Origin: Rostrohypoxylon terebratum
Taxonomy: Eukaryota; Ascomycota; Sordariomycetes; Xylariales; Hypoxylaceae
Assembly: GCA_022497145.1 (NCBI GenBank)
Contig: MU385913.1
Location: 124,001-188,000, forward strand
Length of the DNA stretch: 64,000 bases
Direction: 5' to 3'
Below, piece after piece: positions 43,645-54,569 of this stretch (position 1 is its first letter; each line of letters begins with the position of its first letter). Position numbers and translations under genes: made by a program. The notes under the pieces were generated by a model. The model had not been told where the DNA came from and did no database searches. It saw only the letters and a program-made list of their open reading frames with translations.

Positions 43645-44372
43645 TGTGTTAGGGAGTTATTGGTCGGTAGTGTAGATGGTACATCTAAGATAGGTTTGTC
43701 GAAGAAATGTTGGGGAGCCGAGTTGTTAGTTGACGAAATGAGAAGGAAGTTTGTTCAAGAGTCGGTCATTTTATGTGAGAGATAAATAGGTAGAAAAGGA
43801 ATACAAGAGATATTCGAATGAATGTATGTATGATTCAATGGTAGATCATACTTGTACATCTATCTAACCTCAATGTACAACTCAGTCTTACAAAAATAAT
43901 TACCGAAACACAGTCCTACATGAATCTCATCCAGCGGATCCAGATGACCACTGAGTGGATAGGTATCTACTCATCTGTGGATATGACTCCAAGGAAGTCC
44001 TTGGCTGTAAATGAGATAAGCAGTACCATGAATTGGCGGACTTACTGAGTAGGTACACTAAGAGACAAGTCGAGCGACGAGTTAAAATCCCACATATGAG
44101 GTAATTTCGAAGTTCCTAATATTTGGATTTGATATCATTTGATATATGTACTCTATGTTCCGTTGAGCCCGTCACTCTACATATATAGGTAGTGTGAAGG
44201 GAGACAGGTCGAGCAGAGGGTGGTCACGTGATTAGATCACGTGTACCCATGATGAGCACCAGCATCCGTTATGGAAGGCTCTGAATAATCGATGAACACC
44301 TTGATATATTGTGACAAGTATTTCAATCCGTGTCTGAGTTTCTTGTGAGGTCACAAATGTCCGATGTCGAAG
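43645..44372. other. Intergenic upstream of the 99-aa gene
   Basis: This is the promoter of the minus-strand gene at 43288-43644 and the 3' flank of the minus-strand DUF4291 gene. Apart from the paired CACGTG sites, nothing stands out. Confidence 0.5.
44224..44243. promoter_or_regulatory. Paired CACGTG E-boxes
   Basis: TCACGTGATTAGATCACGTG contains two CACGTG cores 13 bp apart (start to start), in near-palindromic arrangement. It lies about 580 bp upstream of the 99-aa gene start. A pair at this spacing suggests a cooperative bHLH site; which gene it controls is not certain. Confidence 0.45.
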
Positions 44373-45056
44373 TTAGGTATAGATGCCGTTTTGTGACTCA
44401 TCCATTCTGATCGCCTGCTGGACCTCAAGAGGCACCGGGAACTCCCTTTCAAGTGGCACAAGCCCCTTACGTAACAATTCTTCGTCGGTCACTCCTGGGT
44501 TCTCTCTTAATTCCCGTTCCAATGCGCGCGCCTTTTCCGTAACGTCCTCGATGCGAACGATCCATTCATCCACCCAGGTCGCCGCCAACGAACTAGGGAT
44601 CCCGATCTGAATGCTGCGGTAGCCTAGCTTTTCCAGTCGCGGTGTGCGCTCTGGGTCCCATTGAACCTTGACGGCCGACACCTTCTCCGTGGGATGTTTG
44701 CCGGCGTCTGCGGCATCGCCCAGAGTAACCCCCGTGCCGGGTTCCGTCGTCAACGTCGCTGTTCTTAGCAGCGCAATGAAGTGTTCATGCTTCATCTTCA
44801 GCGCCAAGATGTGCTCTTGGTTTTTGTCCTTATACGAATACCCCGCGCGATACATCATCCAGCACCAACTTGGTTTGATCCATGTCATGCGCGTGAGTCG
44901 GAACTCTGGCGAAGCAGATAGCTTTTGCTTGTCGACGGCTGCGGAGGCGATTTCGCTGTTATATGCTTGGTAGACCGTGACAGTTTCCTCGTCATAGTCA
45001 GCTCGAATTTGGCGTTGTGGCACTGCCCCTTTCTGATTTGATTTTGGGGCCACCAT
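44373..45056 (-). CDS. DUF4291-domain protein
   Basis: Intronless, 227 aa, starting at the ATG in ACCATTTCC (coding strand GAAATGGTGGCC); an in-frame TTG upstream is ignored. The family blocks are clear: QIRADYDEETVTVYQAYNSE, RMTWIKPSWCWMMYRAG, then QEHILALKMKHEHF and VQWDPERTPRLEKLGYRSIQ with IQIGI. The domain covers most of the protein; a Glu-rich helix follows. DUF4291 proteins are found in bacteria and fungi; the biochemical role is not established to my knowledge. The lack of introns among intron-rich neighbours would fit horizontal acquisition, but many short fungal genes also lack introns. Confidence 0.85.
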   Translation of the reverse strand: MVAPKSNQKGAVPQRQIRADYDEETVTVYQAYNSEIASAAVDKQKLSASPEFRLTRMTWIKPSWCWMMYRAGYSYKDKNQEHILALKMKHEHFIALLRTATLTTEPGTGVTLGDAADAGKHPTEKVSAVKVQWDPERTPRLEKLGYRSIQIGIPSSLAATWVDEWIVRIEDVTEKARALERELRENPGVTDEELLRKGLVPLEREFPVPLEVQQAIRMDESQNGIYT

Positions 45057-46868
45057 TTCCAGAATTGTGTTCAAAGGTTTGAGATGAATACATTTTGGGT
45101 GATGTTAGATTGGTCGTTTCGGTCTCGTATAGAATGGCTTCAGTCACAACTGGCAACAGCTGGTCTCGGCGCGTTCTGCCTCGATCATGTATTACCTAAC
45201 ACACTATTAGGTACATATTTCGAGATTTCAGGAAAGTTTCAAAATAGATACCTAATCAATAAGCTAAACAAGTTCAAGTAGTTTCCAGCACGAGGGAAAT
45301 CGACTGAAAGAGAACCTTAGCGTGTAGAGGTAGGTACTAGGTAGAGGTGTCGCGGCTGTCAGCAGCCGGTGCCGGTCTGCGGGATGGCACCAACAGTCCT
45401 TTTATGATTGTAAATACCAAGCTGAAGTCAATGTCGTGTATCATCACCATCAACAGGGAAGACAATGTAAGTTTATATAGGTACCTAGGTATGTATAAAT
45501 AAAACTTGATATTTTGCTACTTAATCAAATTGCTCATTGCCTAGCCTTATGGTCGACGCCCCCCTTTTCTAGTAACTTTCACAGGAGTAGCTGTAGTTCG
45601 CGGCTTAGCTTTCCGGAACAAGTTTCCCTAGAAACACATCTCCCTAGCGTGATATATAATAATGAGTATCCATTGTTATATCTCTTATCTCGATCGGGCC
45701 CTTGAGAGGCCCTGTCAAAATTTGTATGCGACTGCCACGACAGTCATCGAATTCCCCGGAATTTTACTGTTCAAGTATTCCCGAAGAGGTATCTTGATTC
45801 TTGCAATTTGGCTCGGGGCTTCGAAACTAGTAGCTGGAGGTAGAACTATATCGAAGTTTCTATCGTTTGGCGTACCTAAATCGTAGCATTCGTACTGGCC
45901 ATTCTTGTACTCTAGGATAGGTACGCTTGTTAAAAAATCTCTGTTAACTTAGCATTGGATATTGCCAACCTGTAGCTTTTGTCTCTTTCAGGACTTGCAT
46001 TGACTGCGAATCTATGTCATAAACCACCACATACTTCATTTCGACAAAAAAGCTCAATGAAGAACAAGCCTTATTTTGTTCCTTTGGGATTTTTTATCTC
46101 GGGGCACGAACCTAAGTTCTGAGGCGAACTGGGTATCTAGGTTCTAGGTAAAAGGGGGGGAGGTAAAAGCAAAGTTTAGGATGTATATATACAATTAGTT
46201 TGATCACTACTATGCTTGGAAGACTTCTAATAAAAGTTGATGGCTGACTGTACCAAGAGGCATCTTGTAGTTGATGTCGGTATTAGATATCTAAGTATGG
46301 GAACTGTTTCTTGCGATACAACGCATTGACTACCCCGAACCTCGCGATCGCTTTTCTTTAGAATATGTGTCTTAGTTGTGATATATTGACTTTGTACATT
46401 GGGCCAACAATAGAATGCTGCCATATCGTGTTAGGTACTATGAATTTTGGAATGATGATATAGACCATACGTGAGTGGCTTTCGTATTGGCCTATGCACA
46501 CAGTCCCGTCATTTGGCATGGCAGATCACAGGAGTGGCATCGAAGTACTGAGTCGTGATTCGACGATATTCCCTTATTCCTCCACACCGCAAACCGATGT
46601 AACATTTGCATGGGCTCTAGAAACGTCATCTAGACTCTCATTGCGGCTCGTGTTGGTAGAAAGGATTCTAGATTTAAGCCGTTCCGCATACTGTATTTGA
46701 GTGACCTTGTGAGAGAAATCATAGAGTAGGCAAGATCGTAATAGGTAACGAGGATGTGATTCATGAGAAATTCAGAAACATTGGATATGTACCTTGCTGG
46801 TTTTAGTTTGCTCGGTTGTAAGTCTTCGTGTGGTATAAGTGTATAAGTTGAGACTTTTGTCCGATTAC
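45057..46868. other. Intergenic, 1.8 kb
   Basis: No supported gene. It includes TACCTAGGTA palindromic steps near 45480-45490 and a G8 run at about 46154-46161. Confidence 0.5.
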
Positions 46869-47424
46869 TCATCCCGCGAGCGGGTTGGCATGCATCGCGA
46901 CTCTTTCGATGAATACCTTCTCCTTTGGCCGATTCTTCTTGTCTACTTCAAGCGCCTCTAGTTTAGCCAGCGTGACAAGACTATCATCCCCAATAAGCTT
47001 GCCAAACACTGTGTTAAGGCCATCTAGATGCGGCGCCTTATCGAAGATGATGAAGAACTGCGAGCCATTGGTTGCTGGTCCTTTGTTCGCCATAGACACA
47101 ATGCCGCGCGCATTGTGTTTGAGAGCTGGCCGAATCTCGTCCTCGAAGGTACCGCCCCATATGGATCGACCGCCTTTTGGATTATCTGGGGTGGGATTAG
47201 CGGGACCGCCCGTCTGAGCCATGAAGCCCGGGATTAGGCGGTGAATCGGGGATTGGTCATAATAGTTCGACGCGCAGAGGGCTAGGAAGTTCTACGGCGT
47301 GGTTAGCTTCTCAGCTTTCTCGTGTGTGGCTAGTGATTAGACGTACTTCGGCGGTCTTGGGCACGCTCTCACAGAAGACCTCAATCTTGAGATCGCCTTG
47401 GGTGGTGTGTAAGGTGACGGACAT
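46869..47424 (-). CDS. cyp10: Peptidyl-prolyl cis-trans isomerase, PPIL3-type cyclophilin
   Basis: Two exons, 47424-47347 and 47291-46869 (166 aa), joined at AE|NFLALCASNYY. The single-domain cyclophilin is complete: TLHTTQGDLKIEVFCE at the start, HRLIPGFMAQTGGP, the active-site segment ARGIVSMANKG followed by GSQFFIIF, and HLDGLNTVFGKL. The short length, the SVTLHTTQGDLKIE start and the absence of a signal peptide match PPIL3/Cyp10, a spliceosome-associated cyclophilin. It would isomerise prolyl bonds in nuclear or cytosolic proteins. Confidence 0.93.
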
Positions 47425-50400
47425 GTTGCCCTGTGCCGAGTGTGGGCATGTGGGAACGCGACGGGCGAATTTCGCGTCGAATGGCGAATTGACGATGGAA
47501 GTTCAAAAAAAAGTTGACGATTCAAGGTTCACGATAAACGATAATTGATAAACAACCTTAAGTCTTCAGAAGCTTGGAATTGTGGGGCCACCTTGCTCGA
47601 ATGGAGAGTGGAGGAGACTAAATCGAGCAAGACTGCAAGAATCCAGGGGTGATGCGGGGCTTACTACCGCCCTAAAATTGATTGGACAGGGGGGTTAATT
47701 AGGGCTGCTGGGTAGCAGCAGCAGTGACGATACAGAGTACATCCAGTATGAGGTATGTACCTGGTAATTGTCAGGTACTACTAGGTATGTACTAATAGGT
47801 AGTGTGTGGGATGGGCAGGATTGGTTCTACGGGTGGTTCCTACGAGCTACCTACAAGAGCATCGTACATAGGGCTCTCTCCTGTAACCTTTACTACTATT
47901 GCGTACAACCTCTACTATGTAGATGACTAGTACATAAATTGCATGCAAAGGAACTCTAAGGGTGAGAGACACGTGGGGTCGGTGTCTGCGAATCATCCTA
48001 ATTGTCTCCGGGGGACACACTCCTCAACTAGTTCTCCCCAAATGGATGGCACACTATTATAGAGGGTTGCATCGCTAGGCGGCAATGGCGTATGCAGCTG
48101 GCCGTGTATTGGTAGGTATTATCTATCCGCTGTAGTAGTACTAGGTAAGCACTAGGCCCAGCTGATGTTGAAGAATTTACTGATTCCGGGTGGTTTTGAC
48201 GAGGACCTAGGACCTAGCCTAGGGTGTAGCCGTTGATTCTTTTGTTCTTTTGTATTGGACGGCAGGACGGTCACCTCTCGGTACCTAGTATTATAGGTAT
48301 GTACGATGTCCTTGGAGATATCAAAATCACTAGATATATATATTATAGGTAAAACTCATATACTATCCGGATCAACCTTCTTAAATATTACCTATGTATT
48401 TCGACGGGCAATTGAAGAATCGCTATCGCTACAACCAATACCTAGGTCCTACACGACTTACGTAGTAAGTTCGTTCTCGAACAATAAGACGACAACTGCA
48501 GAGATTATGAGGGACCAAGCAGGGGTCATGTTCAGGATCGTCAGCCTCATCCAGGTGGCCAGGTTCAGGCTCCCATTTCGGCCCCCAACCTGAAGAACCT
48601 TTCTTGCACATACACATTTGGTGAAAATGCTTCGATGCGAAGGGAATTCTGTCGCACTCATCCGAAGTTACACTTTTGTTCATGATTAACTTGTTCTATT
48701 CTAGAAGGTTGGGGGTTGCACCTGAATGCTACTTATCGTTGCCGAGGTTATTGATATGGAGTCCAAAAGGTTCAAAAGAGCAACAGCCTCAATTACCTAG
48801 CCTTAATGACTGACAGCGTTGAAGCAGGCAAAAATAAGAGCACGCTATCTACGCAGGCTGGCAAGCTAATACTGTTAATAAATGCCGTCTACTTGAGTCT
48901 TAGGGTACATTATGTAGTGTATTTGAAGCTCCAAGGTTGCAGTGACAATTCCCTAGTAACCCTAGTGGTATTAATTATGGCACCACGATGCTGAGCTAGA
49001 CGAACAAAGTCCTAGATTCTGGTACTGTAGGTACAGCACACTACAGTATTGTATTGTATGTACAATGCATTGGTACTAGGCACCTTACTTGGTAGGGTCG
49101 TTGCTTGAACCTTTCGTCAATTTAGCTCGATTGTGTCGTCATTGGTCTCTTATATTACCAGCATGTACATGTGACATGTGTGTAGCATCTTAAGTATAAG
49201 TTATGTCGAGTACTTATGTATTAAATCATACTTCACCTTCATATGAGAATATGAATAACAGACGAATTTCATGTTTATGTTTTTTTTTCTTTAAAAAAAA
49301 GAAGAAGAGCAACGGCAAAGTAAGATCGGCACAATTTCAAAAAGGAAGCGGCATCCATATTTAATCATTCATTTGTTATTCACGGACAACTTGGATTCTG
49401 GAACATGGATGTGCAGAAAAGAGCCCTGGAGGAGCTTGGTAGGTCTGGTAGTGCCTGGTAAGGCAGGTGCTGGTGGATACCTAACCTTGAAATTATTGCC
49501 CTAAACTTTCACAGTTTGGATGTACTGTACCTTATCGTCGTGGGTACCCACTCCACACTGTCCCTAGCACCCAGGCACCTAACCGCCCGGTTCGGAACGG
49601 CCGTCCATTGGTTAATATTCCAGGTGATCCTAGGTAATTCAGATGGTGGAAAGTTTCTTAGACTTTCTTAGACTTTAGGGATGTACAAGATGCCAATTTC
49701 CCCATTCAGCTTCCAATTCCTCACTTCTCAGGGCAGGTGGTATCTGTCAGATTTTCTCATTTCTCAAAGTTTTAGGTTTTTTGTCCTAACGTCCTCAAGT
49801 TTTCAACATTTGGAACCTTGGGGCAGTTTTATCCTTCGGGTTTCTCATCTTGTTACCCGAGCCTCCAGTGAGAGGAAGAAATCCCCGACTTGCTCAACAA
49901 TCCGACGGTCTGATTACCTACCAGTCAACCAATTTGTGGGGTAAAACATCTTTTCTCAAGAAACATTACAACTAAGAAACAAGGGGGGAGAAAACGAAGA
50001 GTAAAGAGGAACAGAAATCAATCTGTCGATGTCAGCCTGGTCAATTTGGTCAATTTGGTCAATGTAGCTAACTTATTGTCCGCTGCCCGCTGCTCGTCGC
50101 CCGGATTTCACAGCCGGATGTCGCCCATAACCTAATTGTCCTAAATGTCCCCCTCCACACCTGAGCATTGCACTTTTTAACCTTCTTTCGGCTGCCGTTA
50201 TCTGCGTTCAAGCGGCCTCTCCAAGTTATAGTTATCTAGGCCACACGTTCTAGAAGACCGACCCGCGGACTTGCAAAAACCTCCAGGGCTATCGATCTCA
50301 ACGTTCGAATTCGAATCCCTACAACCCCTTGGAACCTACTACGTACCTAGGGCCCTAGGGATCATAGAACTTGGGAATCTTGGAAGAAGATCCATGAGAC

Positions 50401-50998
50401 GATAGTACGCGGCTTGATTTTGCTATCAATCGCCGACCGACTCTTTGTCAAAGCGGGTGGGCTGTGATCCTTCCCTACCTACCTATACCTACTACCTAGC
50501 AACCTTCACAAACCTAGCAACCTAGCAACCCAGCTCAGCTACCTTGTCCACCTTGCCGACCTATTCATCCTACCTCCCACCACCCAACTGCCTTATTGCC
50601 TATTGCCTATAACGCCTGCCAACTTCGCGTTTCCTTACCTCAGCCACTCCGGTCTCCATTAGCAACCCAGGTCCCAGGTTCAATTGTTACGTCCCGTCCC
50701 GCCTCTGCAATCCCTCGTTCTCAACCTCTTCGAAAAAACAACACTTTTGTATCTAGCATTACCTTGAACGACAACAATTTCGGCAATAATCTCGTCTTAT
50801 CGCCGAGTCATACACTATTGCGACGTTTAACACTTGACATGTAATGCCCGCCATATTTCATTCCGGACTATCACGACAATCGCATTTCGCAAGAAGGCGC
50901 CGGCTCGTAGCCGTCGACGAGGGATAGATGCGCCTAGCCGAAGCCGACGTTGAACCTTTGCCTATTCCCTTACCACCAACCGGATAAGGCGCACGAAG
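47425..50998. other. Large intergenic region, 3.6 kb
   Basis: Divergent interval between the cyclophilin and arrestin genes with no supported gene. It is rich in TAGGTACCTA, CCTAGG and CCTAGC steps (47750-48240, 48430, 50330-50360), TTTGGTCAA tandems (about 50040-50065) and an A-rich/T-rich hairpin near 49278-49302. The stretch 50470-50950, CT-rich, is the likely arrestin leader. Confidence 0.5.
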
Positions 50999-52452
50999 AT
51001 GGCAGACCGAGTACAGGCCTTCGTCCGGGTTTCTGGCCCTCCGAATAGTAACTTTTTAGTTGGATACCCCGGTATTTCGGCAACACTGGTGAGTCTCACA
51101 ATTCCTTCTCTCATCCTTCCGCCTCGTCTACCCAACCCATGGTTTGTTTTCGCATTTTCAACCTGGGGGGTTCGTAGTGCCGGGTGCCGGCCACCGAAAA
51201 CAAGATTCATGCAATATTCATATTCCAATTTAATTGTCTACTGATACTAACATACTTACGTAGCCGCGCATCGAGGGCAAGGTTGAGATCAGACCGTCAG
51301 CGGGGATTTCCGCGCCCGTCGCTATCTCCTTAGTGCGAATATGTCTCCAAAGAAGGGAAACAATCCACCCCGCCGCCGAAAACATGGCCAAACGTCACCT
51401 CGGCACCCCTCGACGCGATACTACCGATGTTGTAGGGAAGGAACTCTTATTGTACCGATGCGCATCAGGCAGGGACGCTGAGCTAGTTGTGGCGATGGAC
51501 CTCCCGTTTATTTTATTCATCCCATTCGGACGAGGCCAGGAGGAGATCAATAGGAGAATACCACCAGCCTCGCTACAACTCCCCAGCAGAACCGCAGAAA
51601 CCTACTATGAACTAGTTGTAACCGTACAACAAGGCCCAAGCATACAGAATCGATACGCATTCCCTATACCCTTGCAGCGATATGACACCTTATCGACTTT
51701 TGGAATGTACAATCGGCCGGAGCACAAAGTTGCGACGACCGACAATATCGTTACTCTTGGCATATCGCTTCCAAGGTGGAGTTACGGACCTATGGATCCA
51801 ATAACAGTGTACATTAAACTTGCGCCGAATCTAGACTGGTTGGCCAAGGCAAGGAAAGTGACCGTGCAGAAGATCACGCTTGCGATCGAAGAGGAAATTA
51901 CGTATAATCATGAAGGGGATGAGCCGACTAAGAAGGTCAATAGGCTGCAGAAATATACCCAGAATGTCGGAATGAAATTACCGGAGGCAGGCTACGTGAC
52001 GAACATGGGAATCATATTTCCTCATAAGGATTTGAGAGATGCGAACGGGATTATCAGGAGGGGACAGCCAGCTTTCCCGAACTACGAAGTCACGTCATTT
52101 ACGACCACATCTACACTTTACAAGATTGAGTTTTATCTGACAATCAAGGTAAGTACTTACACTGAGATACAGATGGAGTTGGCGAAAATGCTAACAATTT
52201 GAATCACAGGCGCAATTAACTTCAGCGCGCGACATCACGCTACGACAACCTATCGTCATTTGCCCACTCGATCACCAAGCCTGCAAGGAAGAAATGGACG
52301 CTATCGAGCAGGCGGCGAAAGACGCCTCCACCGTCGACCCGAATAATCCAATGCTGCCTGCTAGAAATATCGTCTTGGCCAGCGACCCTCATGCCATGGC
52401 GACGTTGGGAATATGTACAGTAGGGGGGCAGAAGAAACCACTGATCGAATGA
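50999..52452 (+). CDS. ldb19: Arrestin-like trafficking adaptor (LDB19/ART1 family)
   Basis: Three exons: 50999-51088, 51264-52148 and 52210-52452 (405 aa). The start ADRVQAFVRVSGPPNSNFLV and SATLPRIEGKVEIRPSAGIS leads an arrestin N-like beta-sandwich with features such as DLPFILFIPFGR, DNIVTLGISLP and YKIEFYLTIK. The C-terminal sandwich continues in the last exon (QLTSARDITLRQPIVICPLD), and the protein ends VGGQKKPLIE, which I recall as a typical end for this group in filamentous fungi. Yeast ART proteins recruit Rsp5-type ubiquitin ligases to plasma membrane transporters for endocytosis. No PPxY motif was seen in the part inspected, so recruitment may differ. Coding-like frames after the stop are noted elsewhere. 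Confidence 0.85.
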
Positions 52453-53927
52453 AGACAACGATATTTAATCTGAAGAAGACGGAACACCGTGGTCTTTCGC
52501 CTCGCGATGGGTTTTCTTCGAAGCATAACGGCTACTAGTGTCGAAATAATCAGAACGCGCTTCCTTGTAGGTTCCCGCATGCTCGGCTGCTTATTTGAAC
52601 AGTCTATTATGGCAAGACCCTCGCAGGCGGGAAAGATCCGGATTTATCATTTGATCTACCAGGTCGATCTAAGCACCAGCAAAGCTTGAAATGCCACCAC
52701 TATGGGAGTGGCATGTTGAGTTGGGGCGCAGGCGATCCATCCACTTATGTTTCCCGCTCGCCGGGAGAGTGGATGCTTTTAAATCCACTCAGGTTCGCCT
52801 CTCACTAGGTAACGCAACCAGAAGGCAGGTATTGCTTTGGCGACTTCTTTCTATAATCATAATCACGGGGATTTCAGGGGTGGGATGCAAGCACCGGAGT
52901 TCTAGGGTTTGCAAATTTGGATGGAATTGGCTCTATGCATTTGGTAGGCATATGCCACTGCGACGGATTTTACGGCGTTACGGATATGATATATTCCCTC
53001 GGGGCGACACAAACCGAAGAATGGGATCTAACGCATCGGGTCCGGGCGTTCAAGTCGAGTTGAGTCTCTCAGGCGTTCTCGACTATATCTCTCCCTGCAA
53101 ACTACGAGCTTGACATTGGTATCATATACCAACGATGCTATGTACTATCTAGCGACTGACTACTTTTGATGGTCTAGCCATGTCGACGGAGAAGTGGTTA
53201 GTCGGACGCACGCGTGGCATCTCGTGAATTTACCATATGAGAAGCTGACACAAGCTGCACAAATGTAGATGGTAAGATAGTTGAAACAAGTAGTTGGAAT
53301 CACGATTACGTGTACATATACTCTTACACCTGCACTCGCACTTATGGCGATGATTTTGGCATTAGGGGGCGCACGGGAATGATTGGTGAGAAGAGAATGG
53401 CGAGGCATTCTGCAAGCCACAAAGGAATTCACGTATGTATGTTGTTGATACTACTCATTGCGCAGGCGATAGTATATCTTGATTGAGGCTGCTTGAGTAA
53501 GGTAGCTCGGTAAATAGCTTACGCGTTAATCAATGTTGAGATTATTGACGTTATCTATATCTGCATCCCTCTCATCATTCTCATCATTCTCATCATTCTC
53601 ATCGCCCTCTCGTCCCTCACCAGATATTTTTTATACAAATACCATGGTATCGGGTGTGTGAGTAAATGGGGCACTTGATCGACAATATCGAATTTACCCC
53701 GCCTTCCTTCACAAATCAAGCAAAAGTGTAAAAACATATTAATTACTAAGTAACATTGAACATTAACAGAGCAAGGTTTTGTGATGTAATGTTTAGAAGA
53801 CGACAGATAAAAAGTATAAAGTAAAAAGTATAAAGTAAAAAGTAAAAAAGAAAAGAGAACAAAAAAGAAAGTGCGATTTAACTTGTGACACAAATAAATG
53901 ATTACAAATGGCAAAAGTTAATTGTGA
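52453..53927. other. 3' flank of arrestin gene and intergenic DNA
   Basis: A 140-codon ATG frame (52691-53113) and, in another frame, interrupted coding-like stretches (for example GWDASTGVLGFANLDGIG at about 52880) occur here, but stops interrupt them and no intron set joins them. A TCATCATTC tandem (53572-53598) and an AGTATAAAGTAAAA tandem (about 53808-53850) follow. Confidence 0.4.
53572..53598. repeat. 9-nt tandem TCATCATTC, three perfect copies
   Basis: Three identical units in a row in intergenic DNA; a further imperfect copy follows. Confidence 0.85.
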
Positions 53928-54049
53928 TGAGAGCTGCAGGATTCGAACCTGCGCGGTTTCCCATTGCGGGTCAGATGTTCCATGGACTTCAAGATTGAAG
54001 ATTCATAGAGGTCCTAAACACAACGCCTTAACCACTCGGCCAAACTCCC
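53928..54049 (-). tRNA. tRNA-Leu (UAG) with intron
   Basis: On the minus strand a class II tRNA folds well. The 7-bp acceptor stem is GGGAGTT/AGCTCTC with discriminator A. The D arm has GGCCGAGTGGTTAAGGC, matching the A box. The anticodon stem TTGTG pairs with CGCAA, and the loop TTTAGG gives anticodon UAG. An intron of about 43 nt follows position 37. The variable arm is TGGGAAACCGC, and the T arm GCAGG-TTCGAAT-CCTGC is perfect. It decodes CUA (and other CUN) leucine codons. A T4 run follows about 11 nt downstream of the 3' end. The Sen54 gene next to it encodes a subunit of the enzyme that removes such introns; the proximity is probably chance. Confidence 0.93.
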
Positions 54050-54569
54050 ATTATTGGTTGTTGAATGCTGCTTGTTTATCAGTGTCTATAAAGACAAAAT
54101 CTCTTTCGTTTAGACGACGCTGATTGGCCAAGTCCTAAAGTGGGGGCTGGTGGTGCGAACTTAGATGCAGGTGCAAGTGTGAGTGGGTCCTTTCTCAATA
54201 CAACATTGGGTGTACAACATTGGGTGTACAAAACACATTCAAGTGACTCGTGAGTCTTGCACAAAACTATAGCTTCGATATTCGACGAGATTGTGTAGGC
54301 AAACGCAAGACGGCAACAAATATTGTGATTGACTTTTGAGTCAAATACAAGTTCACAGAATCAAGGAACTCGATCAAATCAGCTTCACTAACTTTATTCC
54401 TTACTTAGTATCGTGATGAACTTGAGGCTCTTGAGTAAAAAATATTTCAAGTTCGACATGTGATATACTCACACAACTTTATCAAGTACCTCTTTTCAAA
54501 TACTTGATTCGTTTTCTCATCGTCACACAACCCGACTTTACCAGGATCTCTCATATTCTGGACGGGAAA
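54050..54569. other. Divergent interval between tRNA-Leu and Sen54
   Basis: About 520 bp with no other gene. A tandem ACAACATTGGGTGTACAACATTGGGTGTACA (about 54201-54231, two copies of a 15-nt unit) is present. The part next to Sen54 would be its promoter. Confidence 0.5.

Noticed and set aside
52691..53113. 140-codon ATG frame after the arrestin gene
   Set aside because: No recognisable motif, no splice partner, and a different frame in the same place looks at least as coding-like.
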